A DNA stretch of 64,000 nucleotides from NCBI GenBank assembly GCA_900551115.1, contig URUY01000007.1, positions 1 to 64,000 on the forward strand, in the 5' to 3' direction. A program made the translations under genes and the position numbers. Shown in pieces: positions 33,904 to 43,371 of the stretch. The notes below the pieces were generated by a model. The model made no database searches. It was not told the origin of the DNA and saw nothing but the letters and a program-made list of their open reading frames with translations. The stretch comes from an uncultured Lachnospiraceae bacterium. Lineage in GTDB: Bacteria > Bacillota > Clostridia > Lachnospirales > Lachnospiraceae. Position 1 is the stretch's first letter. Each line of letters starts with the position of its first letter.

Positions 33904-35225
33904 TATTCATCCTCAAAAAGCTGCTTTAAAAGCTCGCAGGTCTGTTCATAATCAAATTTCTCATCTACGTCCTGACAAAGGAAGCTGTTGACCGCATCTA
34001 TCTTCTTTATTGCCATATCGATAGCCGGATTGCTCCCTGCCTTGTAAGCGCCGATATTGATAAGGTCCTCAGCTTCATTATAGGTAGCCAGTACGCTCTT
34101 TAACCTGCCGGCAAGCTGCTTATGCTCCCGGTTCACTATCTGACTCATGCATCTGGAAATACTCTGCAGCACATCAATGGCCGGATAATGGTTTTTATGT
34201 CCCAGTTTTCTGCTTAACACAATATGTCCGTCCAAAATACTTCTGGCTGTATCCGTAATCGGCTCATTAAAATCATCGCCGTCAACCAATACGGTGTAGA
34301 GTCCGGTAATAGAGCCCCTGCTTGCCCTGCCTGCCCGCTCTAAAAGCTTCGGCATCTCCGAATATACGCTGGGGGGATACCCTCTGGAAACAGGCGGTTC
34401 TCCGCTTGCCAAACCGATTTCCCGCTGCGCCATGGAAAAACGGGTAAGTGAATCCATCATCAAAAGAACATCCTTGCCCTTATCCCTGAAATATTCTGCA
34501 ATAGCCGTTGCAGTTTTGGCGGCTTTATTTCTTTCCAAAGCCGGCTTGTCCGAAGTAGCAACCACCACTACGGAACGTTTCATGCCTTCTTCTCCCAAAT
34601 CTCTTTCTATAAACTCGCGTACCTCTCTGCCACGCTCTCCGATAAGGGCAATTACATTGATATCGGCTTTGGTATTCCTTGCAAACATACCCATCAAGGT
34701 GGATTTTCCCACTCCGGAGCCTGCAAATATACCGATTCTCTGCCCTTTCCCCACCGTAAGCAGACCATCCACTGCCTTCACGCCTAAGGACAGCACCTCA
34801 TCAATAATGGCCCGGCTCATAGGATCCGGCGGCGTTGCCTCCACCGGATAGCTTCTGCCTCTTTGCTGGATACCGCCATCCGTAGGCCTTCCCAAACCAT
34901 CCAGGGTCCTGCCTAACATGGCATCGCTTACCTCTACGCTGAGAGGCATTCCCATGTTCTGCACCAGGCAGTTCAGTCCGATGCCCTCCACGGCTTCATA
35001 AGGCATAAGCAGCGTTTTTTTATCCTTAAAGCCCACTACCTCCGCCATAATCGGCGCAGCACCTTCCTCCTCCGGAAATATCCCGCAGATATCCCCCAGT
35101 CTGGCATCCGGCCCTGCCGATTCAATCGTCAGTCCCACTACATTCACAACCTTGCCCAGCTTGTGAAAATAGCTGTATTCTTTTAATTTTTCATATTTTG
35201 CAAAATCAACTGTTACTGTCTGCAC
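33903..35225 (-). CDS. fliI: Flagellar export ATPase FliI
   Basis: FliI is the F1-beta-like hexameric ATPase that helps load export substrates. The 440-residue protein has Walker A GIFAGSGVGKSTLMGMFARN, the LIGERGREVREFIERDLG motif, Walker B region KDVLLMMDSLTRFSMAQREI and the GEPPVSRGYPPSVYSEMPKL segment. I prefer GTG 35225, seven bases after GGAGAGG; an ATG at 35249 is also possible. Either start overlaps the end of fliH. Confidence 0.96.
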   Translation of the reverse strand: MQTVTVDFAKYEKLKEYSYFHKLGKVVNVVGLTIESAGPDARLGDICGIFPEEEGAAPIMAEVVGFKDKKTLLMPYEAVEGIGLNCLVQNMGMPLSVEVSDAMLGRTLDGLGRPTDGGIQQRGRSYPVEATPPDPMSRAIIDEVLSLGVKAVDGLLTVGKGQRIGIFAGSGVGKSTLMGMFARNTKADINVIALIGERGREVREFIERDLGEEGMKRSVVVVATSDKPALERNKAAKTATAIAEYFRDKGKDVLLMMDSLTRFSMAQREIGLASGEPPVSRGYPPSVYSEMPKLLERAGRASRGSITGLYTVLVDGDDFNEPITDTARSILDGHIVLSRKLGHKNHYPAIDVLQSISRCMSQIVNREHKQLAGRLKSVLATYNEAEDLINIGAYKAGSNPAIDMAIKKIDAVNSFLCQDVDEKFDYEQTCELLKQLFEDE

Positions 35226-36075
35226 TTTTTTCCTCTCCGGACTTTTCATAGGACAGCAGCGTCAGTTTCTTTGAAAGTTCCGAAAGCTGTGTACCCAAGC
35301 TGCAGTCAAAAATTCCGCCGTCTGTTTCTATCAGAGCCTGATTTTGGGAAAGGGTAATATCTTCAATAATCTCCAGGGAGCTGTTTCCCGAAGCCGAAAT
35401 AGCTGCAATCTGCTTTTTCTGCATGCTAACATAAGGATAATCTTCTTTGGAAACATGGACAATATAACTCTTTCCGCCTTCCGTTTTGCGCAGGGTGTTC
35501 GCTATCAGATGGACGATAATGTCCCTGTATCCGGATAGCTCTACGTTAAAAATATGCTCATAGATGCCGGTCATGGTATCTATAAACCGCGGCTCTAAAC
35601 TGTCAAGCTGTTCTTCGTACTGTCTCTCCAAACTGCTTTTTTCCTCTGACAGCTGCTTTTTTAGCTTTTCCGCTTCCTGCATTCCCTGCTCATATCCATC
35701 CGTGTAGCCCTGCTTCCTTGCCTCTTCCAAGGCCTTTCTTTTCTCGGATTCCAAGACAGCCGCCGCTTCTTCCTTCATCTTTTCGATTTCAAAAAGCGCC
35801 TGTTCTCTTAATTCCTCCGCAGAAGGTCCTAAAAGCTCTCCGTCCTCTGCCGATGCCGCCTCAAGCACTGCATCAGCTTCCTCTTCCTTCGGCAGTACCT
35901 CCAGCACGTCAGCCGAAAGCCCTCTTGCAAAACCGTCTTTATCCTCCGGCATGGGCGTTATCCTGTTTACCCCTGTCTTCCCGATTTTTTTTGCCACAAG
36001 CGCATTGGAATCGATAATACGGGTATCCTCTTCCTTCCATGAGGTGAACCCTCTTTTTAACAAATTATTAGACAA
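35206..36075 (-). CDS. fliH: Flagellar export stator FliH
   Basis: FliH holds FliI at the export gate. The protein (289 residues) begins LSNNLLKRGFTSWKEEDTRI with IDSNALVAKKI, a typical Clostridia FliH start. A central Glu/Ala/Lys coiled coil follows (about 100-160), then the C-terminal domain (TGIYEHIFNVELSGYRDIIV). I choose the TTG at 36075: GGAGGAG lies upstream and the upstream 15 codons merely overlap fliG in another frame. It overlaps fliG by eight bases. Confidence 0.9.
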   Translation of the reverse strand: MSNNLLKRGFTSWKEEDTRIIDSNALVAKKIGKTGVNRITPMPEDKDGFARGLSADVLEVLPKEEEADAVLEAASAEDGELLGPSAEELREQALFEIEKMKEEAAAVLESEKRKALEEARKQGYTDGYEQGMQEAEKLKKQLSEEKSSLERQYEEQLDSLEPRFIDTMTGIYEHIFNVELSGYRDIIVHLIANTLRKTEGGKSYIVHVSKEDYPYVSMQKKQIAAISASGNSSLEIIEDITLSQNQALIETDGGIFDCSLGTQLSELSKKLTLLSYEKSGEEKSADSNS

Positions 36076-37087
36076 TAATCTCGTCTCCTCCGCCTCTGGA
36101 AATGACAATTTCTCCTGCATCCTCCAGCTTTCTGATAATATTTACAACCTTCTGCTGCGCTTCCTCCACATCCTTCATACGCACAGGACCCATAAATTCC
36201 ATATCTTCCTTTATCATAACAGCAAGACGTTTTGACAGGTTGTTGAATATCGCATTCTGCACCTGTTCGTTAGCGCTCTTTAATGCAATGGCAAGGTCGT
36301 TATTGTCCACGTCACGCAGCACTCTTTGAATAGCCCTGTCATCCAAAAGCAGGATATCTTCGAATACAAACATTTTTTTTCTGATTTCGTCCGCAAGCTC
36401 CGGCTCTTCGATTTCCAGTGTCTCCATGATGTGCTTCTCCGTACCGCGGTCTACCGTATTCAAAATTTCTACTACCGCATCTACACCGCCGATAATAGTA
36501 TAATCCTGGTTTACAAGGGATGCCAGCTTGGACTCCAAAACCTTTTCTACTTCTTTTATGACATCGGGACTGGTACGGTCCATAACGGCAATACGTTTTG
36601 CCACATCCGCCTGTCTGTCGGGCGGCAGGGATGAAATAATAAGCGCCGCCTGGGAAGAAGACAGATACGACAAAATAAGCGCAATCGTCTGAGGATGCTC
36701 ATCCTGAATAAAGTTAAGAAGCTGGGAGGCATCCGTTTTGCGCACAAATTCAAAGGGCTTAACCTGCAGGGACGCCGTCAGCTTACTGATAACCTCAAGC
36801 GCCTTGTCGTTGCCAAGCGCATGCTCCAAAAGCTCCTTTGCATAGGAAATACCACCCTCGGCAATATACTGCTGCGCCAGACAGACTTCATAAAACTCAT
36901 TGATTACTTCTTCCTTTGCCTGAGGCGTAACGCTTCGTGTGTTGGCTATTTCCAAAGTAAGCTCTTCTATTTCCTCTTCCTTCAAATGCTTGAAAATACC
37001 TGCTGAACGTTCCGGTCCAAGGGAAATCAGCAATATGGCCGCTTTCTGCAGGCCGTTTAATTTATCATCCGCTACTCTCGGCATCAT
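36068..37087 (-). CDS. fliG: Flagellar motor switch protein FliG
   Basis: FliG couples the stator to the C-ring and sets rotation direction. The 339-residue protein has three armadillo-like domains: KLNGLQKAAILLISLGPERS, then the middle EHPQTIALILSYLSSSQAAL (EHPQ motif), and the C-terminal torque helix with DIDDRAIQRVLRDVD-like charges (here LLLDDRAIQRVLRDVDNNDL). I start at ATG 37087 with GGGGGT upstream; the longer frame would need TTG 37099 inside fliF. Confidence 0.96.
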   Translation of the reverse strand: MMPRVADDKLNGLQKAAILLISLGPERSAGIFKHLKEEEIEELTLEIANTRSVTPQAKEEVINEFYEVCLAQQYIAEGGISYAKELLEHALGNDKALEVISKLTASLQVKPFEFVRKTDASQLLNFIQDEHPQTIALILSYLSSSQAALIISSLPPDRQADVAKRIAVMDRTSPDVIKEVEKVLESKLASLVNQDYTIIGGVDAVVEILNTVDRGTEKHIMETLEIEEPELADEIRKKMFVFEDILLLDDRAIQRVLRDVDNNDLAIALKSANEQVQNAIFNNLSKRLAVMIKEDMEFMGPVRMKDVEEAQQKVVNIIRKLEDAGEIVISRGGGDEIIV

Positions 37088-37089
37088 AA

Positions 37090-38685
37090 CTACCCCCAAT
37101 CCTCATTCAGCCAGTTACGCAGCAGATTGGCTGCCGCTTCCGGATTGTCATCCACAAATTTCTCTATCATCTTTCTGGTATCCGACTTTGTTTCCAGCTC
37201 AATATCCTCTACACTGGTTTCCGGCGTAGACTGCAACAGATTCTCTACGGAAAGCTCTTCTTCCTGTGTTACTTCCTTCTTTGCCGCCATGCTCCTGATG
37301 ACAACAAAGCCAAGCAGTGCCAAAATCACCATAATCAGCACAACTGAAAGAACATCTGTCGTTTTAACGGCCAGTCCTTCTTTGTCAATAAACTGCGGCA
37401 CCTCAAACGCCAAAATAGCAATGCTGTCCACGGGAATGCCCGTAGCATTGGCTACCACGCTGTAAAAATCCTGATCTACTTCTTTTTTTGTATAGACATC
37501 ATTGGCCGCCTTATATTCCTCCCAGGAAATACCGTCTAAAAGTCCCTGATTTCTGGCGTCCTCTTCCTTTATGACTTTGTAGGTAATTGCTGTCAGGGAA
37601 AGGGAAGAATCGTCAAAATTAATGACCCCCGGCGGCAGGTTTTCCACCGATATCAGTTCATTGGGCAGATAGTCTGTCAGGCTTTGGCTGGAGGAGCTGT
37701 CCGTATTGCTTCCGTCCTCATACTGTATCGTGATTTCATCGTTGGAATCCGTTCCCGGGATTCCGCCCACACCACTGGAATTTTCATCCTCATACAGTTC
37801 CTGATGGGAAAGCATTCCCTCTTCCCGGTCCGCATTTGCATAATACTCATGTATGGTACGCTGGTATTCTGCGAAATCAATGTCCAGTCTGCATGCAACC
37901 TCTACCATATCAAACTGTTTAGAGCCTACCAGTACCTTTTTTACATCCGCGCCCACCATAGTCTCTGCCTGGGCGCGCAGCTCCAGCATATTATTGGCAA
38001 CCCCTGCCGTGCTGTAGTCCTCTTCACCCGAAAACAACAGGTTTGCATTGGTATCTACGATAGTAATGTTGGCTGTTGAGCTGTTGCCCAGCGCCGTTGC
38101 CACGGCCCGTGCTACCGTAGTAGCCTGCTCTGCCGTAAATTTATCCCTGAGTGTAAGCTGAATCCAGGCAGAGGTTTCTTCCTCTGTGGCAATCAGCGTG
38201 CCTGTCTGGTCGGGAATATGTAAATTAACCGCTACGTCTTTCACTGATTCAAAGGTGGAAATATCTCTTTCCAATTTCTGTTCCAGATAATATACCCACT
38301 GTTTCTGTTTATCAGCCTGTGTAGCGGAGAATCCTCCTGATATGGCATCACTTATGGAATAATCATCCGGCACGTAGCCTGCAGCACCGAGCGCCAAATT
38401 GGCAGCTGATACCTGACTGGTCTTTACCCTGATACTGAGTCCGTCACTTGATACCTCATACTGAATAGCATTGCTATCCAATATTTCAATGACTTCCGCC
38501 GCCTCAGAGGTAGTTGCACACTGCTGCCATTGCATATACTGGGGCTTTGTAAAAACATATACCAGTATGGCAAAGGTAAACACAACTGCCGCTGCGATAC
38601 CAATGATTATCGTTTTTTGTTTTGCAGTGAATTTATTCCACCACGCCAATGCTTTTTGCAAAATCTCTTTTATTTTATCCGGCAT
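37090..38685 (-). CDS. fliF: MS-ring protein FliF
   Basis: FliF forms the membrane ring on which the motor is built. The 531-residue protein has membrane helix 1 (about 24-45, TIIIGIAAAVVFTFAILVYV), ring-building motifs (YYLEQKLERDISTFESVKDV, VNLHIPDQTGT), a Ser/Asp/Gly-rich loop (about 270-315), membrane helix 2 (about 445-468) and the C-terminal FliG-binding tail (MIEKFVDDNPEAAANLLRNW). It lies between fliE and fliG; AGGAGAAAGAAGC precedes the start. Confidence 0.96.
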   Translation of the reverse strand: MPDKIKEILQKALAWWNKFTAKQKTIIIGIAAAVVFTFAILVYVFTKPQYMQWQQCATTSEAAEVIEILDSNAIQYEVSSDGLSIRVKTSQVSAANLALGAAGYVPDDYSISDAISGGFSATQADKQKQWVYYLEQKLERDISTFESVKDVAVNLHIPDQTGTLIATEEETSAWIQLTLRDKFTAEQATTVARAVATALGNSSTANITIVDTNANLLFSGEEDYSTAGVANNMLELRAQAETMVGADVKKVLVGSKQFDMVEVACRLDIDFAEYQRTIHEYYANADREEGMLSHQELYEDENSSGVGGIPGTDSNDEITIQYEDGSNTDSSSSQSLTDYLPNELISVENLPPGVINFDDSSLSLTAITYKVIKEEDARNQGLLDGISWEEYKAANDVYTKKEVDQDFYSVVANATGIPVDSIAILAFEVPQFIDKEGLAVKTTDVLSVVLIMVILALLGFVVIRSMAAKKEVTQEEELSVENLLQSTPETSVEDIELETKSDTRKMIEKFVDDNPEAAANLLRNWLNEDWG

Positions 38686-38723
38686 GCTTCTTTCTCCTTA
38701 CCCATATGATTTTGGGCGGCGCC

Positions 38724-39083
38724 TTAAATCTGCATATTCATAATCTCTCTGTATGCTTCTAACACCTTATCCCTGACTGCAACCGTATATTGCAGCGCTG
38801 TTGAAGCCTTCTGTAAGGCAATCGTTAAATCGTGGGTATTTTCCGTTTCCCCAAGGGCAAACTTTATCTCTTCGTTTTCTGCATCGGATAAATAACTGTT
38901 GGTCGTTTTTATATTGTCAATCGCTGTGTTTAAAAGCGCATCAAACATAGTCCCCTCAGCGGAAAGACTTTCTTCTGCGTTTACCCTTCCTACCATTCCG
39001 TAAGAAGAATTCAGTCCGATATTTTTTGCATTCTGTACAACGTTTTCTGCGTTGATGCCTGCAAGTGTTGTTGAAATATCCAT
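38724..39083 (-). CDS. fliE: MS ring-rod junction protein FliE
   Basis: FliE joins the MS ring to the rod. The 119-residue protein shows FDALLNTAIDNIKTTNSYLS in the middle and the conserved C-terminal THDLTIALQKASTALQYTVA and RDKVLEAYREIMNMQI. It follows flgC by 46 bp and precedes fliF, the standard flgB-flgC-fliE-fliF order. Confidence 0.95.
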   Translation of the reverse strand: MDISTTLAGINAENVVQNAKNIGLNSSYGMVGRVNAEESLSAEGTMFDALLNTAIDNIKTTNSYLSDAENEEIKFALGETENTHDLTIALQKASTALQYTVAVRDKVLEAYREIMNMQI

Positions 39084-39129
39084 ATGTTCTCCTTGTTTTA
39101 ACCCTTATTTATTTATGTACTCCCCCGAG

Positions 39130-39576
39130 TTATGCCTTGCCCACATTCAGTCCCTGCATAGCCATGGATTTGCTGGCCGCAAATGCCGTTGCATTGGCTT
39201 CATAGGAACGGCTGGCGTCAATTAAATTTGTCATCTCCGTCACAATATTTACATTAGGATAGGTCACATATCCGTTTTCGTCCGCATCCGGATGGGACGG
39301 ATCATAGACCATGTTCATTTCCGTCCAGGTATCCTCATGCACGGCATCTACCTTTACACCACTGCCGGAATACTGGTTTTTAGCCGTTTTAAATACACTG
39401 CCAAAGGTATTTCCTGCTCCCTTTTCTTCAAAGGTAACTACCTTCCTGCGGTAGGGAGTGCCGTCCTCTGTCCTTGTAGTATTGGCATTTGCTACATTTT
39501 CCGAAATGATATCCATACGGTACCGCTGTGCGGTCATGCCGGAAGCATTGATATTAAAAGCTGAAAACATTCCCAT
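39130..39576 (-). CDS. flgC: Proximal rod protein FlgC
   Basis: The 148-residue rod protein has the N-terminal axial motif FNINASGMTAQRYRMDIISE with NVANANTTRTEDGTPYRRK, and the C-terminal YPNVNIVTEMTNLIDASRSY with EANATAFAASKSMAMQGL. These pair in the rod coiled-coil core. It follows flgB by 16 bp. Confidence 0.96.
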   Translation of the reverse strand: MGMFSAFNINASGMTAQRYRMDIISENVANANTTRTEDGTPYRRKVVTFEEKGAGNTFGSVFKTAKNQYSGSGVKVDAVHEDTWTEMNMVYDPSHPDADENGYVTYPNVNIVTEMTNLIDASRSYEANATAFAASKSMAMQGLNVGKA

Positions 39577-39592
39577 AGCTTATTCCTCCCTT

Positions 39593-39985
39593 TTATTTCA
39601 TCACAGACTGCAGGTTTGTAAACTCCTGTGTAATGCTGTCTAACAGCCCCTGATATTTAAGCTGGTTTTCTGCCAGCATTACGTTTTCCGTTTCGATATC
39701 CACGTTGTTGCCGTCCAGCCTGTAGGAATACCCTTCCATATCCGTATAGGGCTTGGGAGTTAACTGCGATGTCCTGATTCCGGAAACCCGCTGGTCCATA
39801 TTGTCAGTATCGCTGCTTCTGCCCAAAGCACGCTTTAACTCGCTTTCAAAAGCAACATCCTGCCTTTTATAGCCCGGCGTATCCACATTCGCTATGTTGT
39901 TGGCAATGGCGTCATTACGCAGCCATGCTGCATCTGCCGCCTTATCCAACACGTTAATATAATCAAACGCATTCGTATTTATCAT
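39593..39985 (-). CDS. flgB: Proximal rod protein FlgB, first gene of the fla/che operon
   Basis: The 130-residue rod protein carries the family motif RNDAIANNIANVDTPGYKRQ near residue 25 and the C-terminal DIETENVMLAENQLKYQGLL. It is the first gene of an uninterrupted minus-strand series of about 40 genes. GGGAGAAAGATA precedes the ATG. A promoter with TATAAT lies about 50 bp upstream, and the codY terminator separates it from codY, so the operon is mainly driven from here. Confidence 0.96.
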   Translation of the reverse strand: MINTNAFDYINVLDKAADAAWLRNDAIANNIANVDTPGYKRQDVAFESELKRALGRSSDTDNMDQRVSGIRTSQLTPKPYTDMEGYSYRLDGNNVDIETENVMLAENQLKYQGLLDSITQEFTNLQSVMK

Positions 39986-40035
39986 ATCTTTCTCCCTTCA
40001 TCACTTCAAAAGGCACACAGCGCCTACTCTATTAC

Positions 40036-40063
40036 ATTATAATTTATTTGTCGAAAAACACAA
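40036..40063 (-). promoter_or_regulatory. Candidate sigma-A promoter of the fla/che operon
   Basis: On the minus strand TATAAT (40041-40036) is a perfect -10 box, with TTGTGT (40063-40058) 16 bp upstream as a weak -35. A perfect TTGACA (40086-40081) lies further up but without a good -10 at the right distance. The predicted start gives a leader of about 45 nt before flgB. Confidence 0.5.
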
Positions 40064-40165
40064 GCATTTTGTAGTATTTTTGTCAAAAAAAGTACTCCAT
40101 CTTGTGCTTACGAAAAGCAGCATACCAAATATATTTTTTTCGTTTTTTAACGAAAAACCACCCTC

Positions 40166-40209
40166 AAAAAAGCAAAAGGGATTTATTGAGTTATTCAATA
40201 AATCCCTTT
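40166..40209 (-). terminator. Rho-independent terminator of codY
   Basis: AAAGGGATTTATTGA (40175-40189) and TCAATAAATCCCTTT (40195-40209) form a perfect 15-bp stem with a 5-base loop. Read on the minus strand it is followed by TGCTTTTTTG. It lies 44 bp after the codY stop, separating codY from flgB. Confidence 0.85.
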
Positions 40210-40252
40210 ATTATCTGCAATCCGTTTCCATATGCAATTTTTTTGAATTTTA

Positions 40253-41035
40253 CTATCCGTTCTGTTTCTTTAATTCTTCAATTTCATCAAAAACCACATC
40301 ATTTAAAACCTTGATATAGGTTCCTTTCATGCCGGAAGAACGGGACTCAATCACGCCGGCACTTTCAAACTTTCTTAAGGCATTTACAATCACAGAACGC
40401 GTAATGCCCACCCGGTCCGCTATCTTGCTGGCCACCAGAATACCTTCCATACCGTTTAATTCTTCAAAAATATGGGTGATGGCCTCCATCTCGGAAAAGG
40501 ACAGTGTGGAAATAGCCGATTTCACCACAGCTACCTTCCTGCTTTCCTCAGCACTCTCTTCATTGACTGCCCTCAGCATCTCCAGTCCTACCACCGTCGT
40601 ACCATATTCACACAAAATAATATCATCAATATCGTACGGCTCGTTGCACTTGTAAATAAACAGCGTTCCCAAACGCTCGCCTGCAATCTCAATCGGCGTA
40701 ATAATCGCCTGAAATTTCTTTGTATCCACATGCTCAAAGCCCAGTGTTTCCAAATTGACATTTTCCTTGGTGGACAATACGCCAAGCAGTCTTTCATTCA
40801 GCATGGAATCAATAAAGCCACCGACATTTTCATCAATCAATTCTGTTATGGGTTCAATATTGTCCAGTTTGCCAAGGCCCAGTACCTTACCCTTGCGGCT
40901 TATTACCAGCACATTGGAACTTAAAATTTCACGCATAACCTTGCAGATATCATTAAAAACAACCTTGCTGGAATTGTTATTATGCAATAACTTCCCGATT
41001 TTTCTGGTTTTATCCAATAACTGTACACTGCTCAT
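40253..41035 (-). CDS. codY: Global nutrient-sensing repressor CodY
   Basis: CodY senses GTP and branched-chain amino acids and represses stationary-phase, motility and amino-acid genes in Bacillota. The 260-residue protein has the N-terminal GAF ligand domain (LLDKTRKIGKLLHNNNSSKV; VNLETLGFEHVDTKKF) and the winged HTH (GILVASKIADRVGITRSVIV, NALRKFESAGVIESRSSGMK). It lies directly upstream of the fla/che operon as in B. subtilis, but codV and clpQY, which precede it there, are missing. A candidate CodY box lies about 150 bp upstream, suggesting autoregulation. Confidence 0.97.
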   Translation of the reverse strand: MSSVQLLDKTRKIGKLLHNNNSSKVVFNDICKVMREILSSNVLVISRKGKVLGLGKLDNIEPITELIDENVGGFIDSMLNERLLGVLSTKENVNLETLGFEHVDTKKFQAIITPIEIAGERLGTLFIYKCNEPYDIDDIILCEYGTTVVGLEMLRAVNEESAEESRKVAVVKSAISTLSFSEMEAITHIFEELNGMEGILVASKIADRVGITRSVIVNALRKFESAGVIESRSSGMKGTYIKVLNDVVFDEIEELKKQNG

Positions 41036-41109
41036 TCAGATTCCTCCATGGCCGGCAATATTGCCTTGCCGTAAAACAAAAATGCAATATAGTTTTATGT
41101 CACTTTTTT

Positions 41110-41138
41110 ATTTTACCATACATAAATCTGCTTTTCAA
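41110..41138 (-). promoter_or_regulatory. Sigma-A-type promoter of codY
   Basis: On the minus strand TTGAAA (41138-41133), a 17-bp spacer and TAAAAT (41115-41110) form a fair housekeeping promoter in the gap between topA and codY. The predicted leader is about 70 nt and contains the 12-bp palindrome GGCAATATTGCC (41054-41065). Confidence 0.5.
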
Positions 41139-41181
41139 TGCGTATGCAGCCTATTTTTTTATATTTTTCGTAATTTATATA

Positions 41182-41196
41182 TAATTTCTGAAAATT
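41182..41196. promoter_or_regulatory. Candidate CodY box upstream of codY
   Basis: TAATTTCTGAAAATT matches the CodY consensus AATTTTCWGAAAATT at 13 of 15 positions, with the whole right half intact. It overlaps the topA stop codon and lies about 45 bp upstream of the codY -35 box. It would allow CodY to control its own gene. Confidence 0.5.
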
Positions 41197-43270
41197 ACGC
41201 TTCTTTATTTGGTCTGTTCACAACATGCCCGCACTTTTCATCCATGCACACCAGCTTATTTCCTTTTTCCAACATCAACGAACCACATTTTTCGCATTTT
41301 ACATCTGTCGGTTTCTGCCACACCATAAAGTCGCATTCCGGATTGTCTATACAGCCGAAATATTTTCTGCCTTTTTTGGTCTTCTTTAACACAATATCCT
41401 TACCGCATTTAGGACAGGCTACACCGATTTTCTCAAAATAGGGTTTGGTATTACGGCAGTCAGGGAATCCCGGACATGCTAAAAACCGGCCACGGGGACC
41501 ATACTTAATCACCATGCGTCTTTTGCAGTTTTCACAAATCTCGTCCGACTCCTCCTCTTTTATTTCTACCTGAGAAAGCTCTTTTTCTGCAATGCTTACT
41601 GCTTCGTCCAAATCAGGATAAAAATTAGACACCACCGTTTTCCAATTTATATTTCCTTCTTCCACACCGTCCAGGAGCGTTTCCAGATTGGCCGTGAAAT
41701 TCACATCCACAATCGTAGGGAAGGCTTCCTTCATCATATTGTTTACCACTTCCCCAAGCTCTGTCACATACAGGTTTTTACTCTCCTTTACCACATAGCG
41801 TCTGGCCAAAATAGTCGTAATGGTCGGCGCATAGGTACTGGGACGTCCGATTCCCAGTTCTTCCAGGGCACGTACCAAAGACGCCTCTGTATAATGGGCA
41901 GGGGGCTGCGTAAAATGCTGCTTTTCCTCAAATCCGATATGGGTAAGCTGTGTATCCTTATCCAAATTGCCCAAAAGCCGGTTGTTTTCTTCTTTCTCTT
42001 CATCCTCTTCCGTATAGACACTCATAAAGCCGTCAAACAGGATTTTAGATGCCGTAACCGTAAAAACATGACCGTTTGCGCCTATTTTTACCGAAGTTGT
42101 TTCATATCTGGCCGGCTGCATACGGCTGGCTGTAAATCTCTTCCATATTAATTGGTAGAGTCTGAATAAATCACGCGGAATCTCATCCTTTAACTCCACA
42201 GGTGTCAGGCTTATACGGGTAGGCCGGATTGCTTCATGGGCATCCTGTATCTTCTGTCCCGCTTTTTTATCCGTTCCCTCGCCTGCATACTCACTGCCGT
42301 AGGCCTTATCTATATATTCCTTTGCCATGCTTTCTGCTTCTTCGGAAACACGGGTGGAGTCGGTACGCAGATAAGTAATCAGACCGATAGTCCCCTCTCC
42401 CTTTATTTCTACGCCTTCATAAAGCTGCTGTGCCAGACGCATGGTTTTTTGTGTTGAAAAATTTAAAACCTTACTGGCTTCCTGCTGCAGCGTAGAGGTC
42501 GTAAACGGCAGCGGCGCTTTTTTAATGCGCTCCCCCTTTTTAACTTCCGTCACCTGATATTTTGCACCGGCAAGCTCTGCCTTAATTTTATCCAGTTCTT
42601 CTTTGGAGGCAATCGTCGTCCTGCCCTTTGCTCCGCCGTAATACTTTGCCACAAGCGGCTTTTTTTCTCCCTTTAAGGAGAAGGCAGCATCCAAAGTCCA
42701 GTACTCCTCCGGTATGAATGCACTGACCTCTTCTTCTCTGTCACAGATAATACGGAGCGCTACAGACTGTACACGTCCCGCCGAAAGCCCGCGCTTTACC
42801 TTTGCCCACAAAAGCGGGGAAATCCGGTATCCGACCATTCTGTCAAGGCATCTTCTTGCCTGCTGCGCATCAACCAGATCCATATTGATTTCCCTTGCAT
42901 TTTTCAGCGATGCCTTTACTGCATTTCTGGTAATTTCATTGAAGGTAATTCGATAGGTCTTTTTATTTTCCAATTTGAGCGCATGATATAAATGCCAGGA
43001 AATTGCCTCTCCTTCACGGTCAGGGTCAGTTGCTAGATATATTTTTTCTGCTTTTTTTACTTCCTTGCGTAAATTAGCTAAAATATCGCCCTTTCCTCTG
43101 ATGGTAATATACTTGGGCTCATAATCGTGTTCCACATCTATGCCCAACTGGCTTTTGGGTAAATCCCTGACATGTCCGTTGCTTGCCGCCACTTCATAAT
43201 TAGAACCCAAAAACTTTTTAATTGTCTTCACCTTTGCCGGTGATTCTACGATAACCAGGTATTTTGCCAT
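41195..43270 (-). CDS. topA: DNA topoisomerase I
   Basis: TopA relaxes negative supercoils by cutting one strand. The 691-residue enzyme has the Toprim domain (LVIVESPAKVKTIKKFLG, ATDPDREGEAISWHL), the active-site Tyr in GLITYLRTDSTR, and PSTYAPTITTILARRYV. Three C-terminal zinc ribbons follow (CENCKRRM with CPGFPDC; CPKCGKDI with CIDNPEC; CEKCGSLM with CMDEKC). It precedes codY as in B. subtilis, where trmFO, codV and clpQY lie between them. Confidence 0.97.
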   Translation of the reverse strand: MAKYLVIVESPAKVKTIKKFLGSNYEVAASNGHVRDLPKSQLGIDVEHDYEPKYITIRGKGDILANLRKEVKKAEKIYLATDPDREGEAISWHLYHALKLENKKTYRITFNEITRNAVKASLKNAREINMDLVDAQQARRCLDRMVGYRISPLLWAKVKRGLSAGRVQSVALRIICDREEEVSAFIPEEYWTLDAAFSLKGEKKPLVAKYYGGAKGRTTIASKEELDKIKAELAGAKYQVTEVKKGERIKKAPLPFTTSTLQQEASKVLNFSTQKTMRLAQQLYEGVEIKGEGTIGLITYLRTDSTRVSEEAESMAKEYIDKAYGSEYAGEGTDKKAGQKIQDAHEAIRPTRISLTPVELKDEIPRDLFRLYQLIWKRFTASRMQPARYETTSVKIGANGHVFTVTASKILFDGFMSVYTEEDEEKEENNRLLGNLDKDTQLTHIGFEEKQHFTQPPAHYTEASLVRALEELGIGRPSTYAPTITTILARRYVVKESKNLYVTELGEVVNNMMKEAFPTIVDVNFTANLETLLDGVEEGNINWKTVVSNFYPDLDEAVSIAEKELSQVEIKEEESDEICENCKRRMVIKYGPRGRFLACPGFPDCRNTKPYFEKIGVACPKCGKDIVLKKTKKGRKYFGCIDNPECDFMVWQKPTDVKCEKCGSLMLEKGNKLVCMDEKCGHVVNRPNKEA

Positions 43271-43371
43271 GTTTTTTCCCCCGATTGCACTTTTTCACAG
43301 TAATCGGGTACAACTATACACCAAAAGCTGCAACTTAGCAAGCTAATTTAAAAATTATTAACAAAATAGCC

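Noticed and set aside
40081..40086. Perfect TTGACA upstream of flgB as the main -35 box
   Set aside because: No acceptable -10 box lies 16-18 bp downstream; the TATAAT further on pairs better with TTGTGT.
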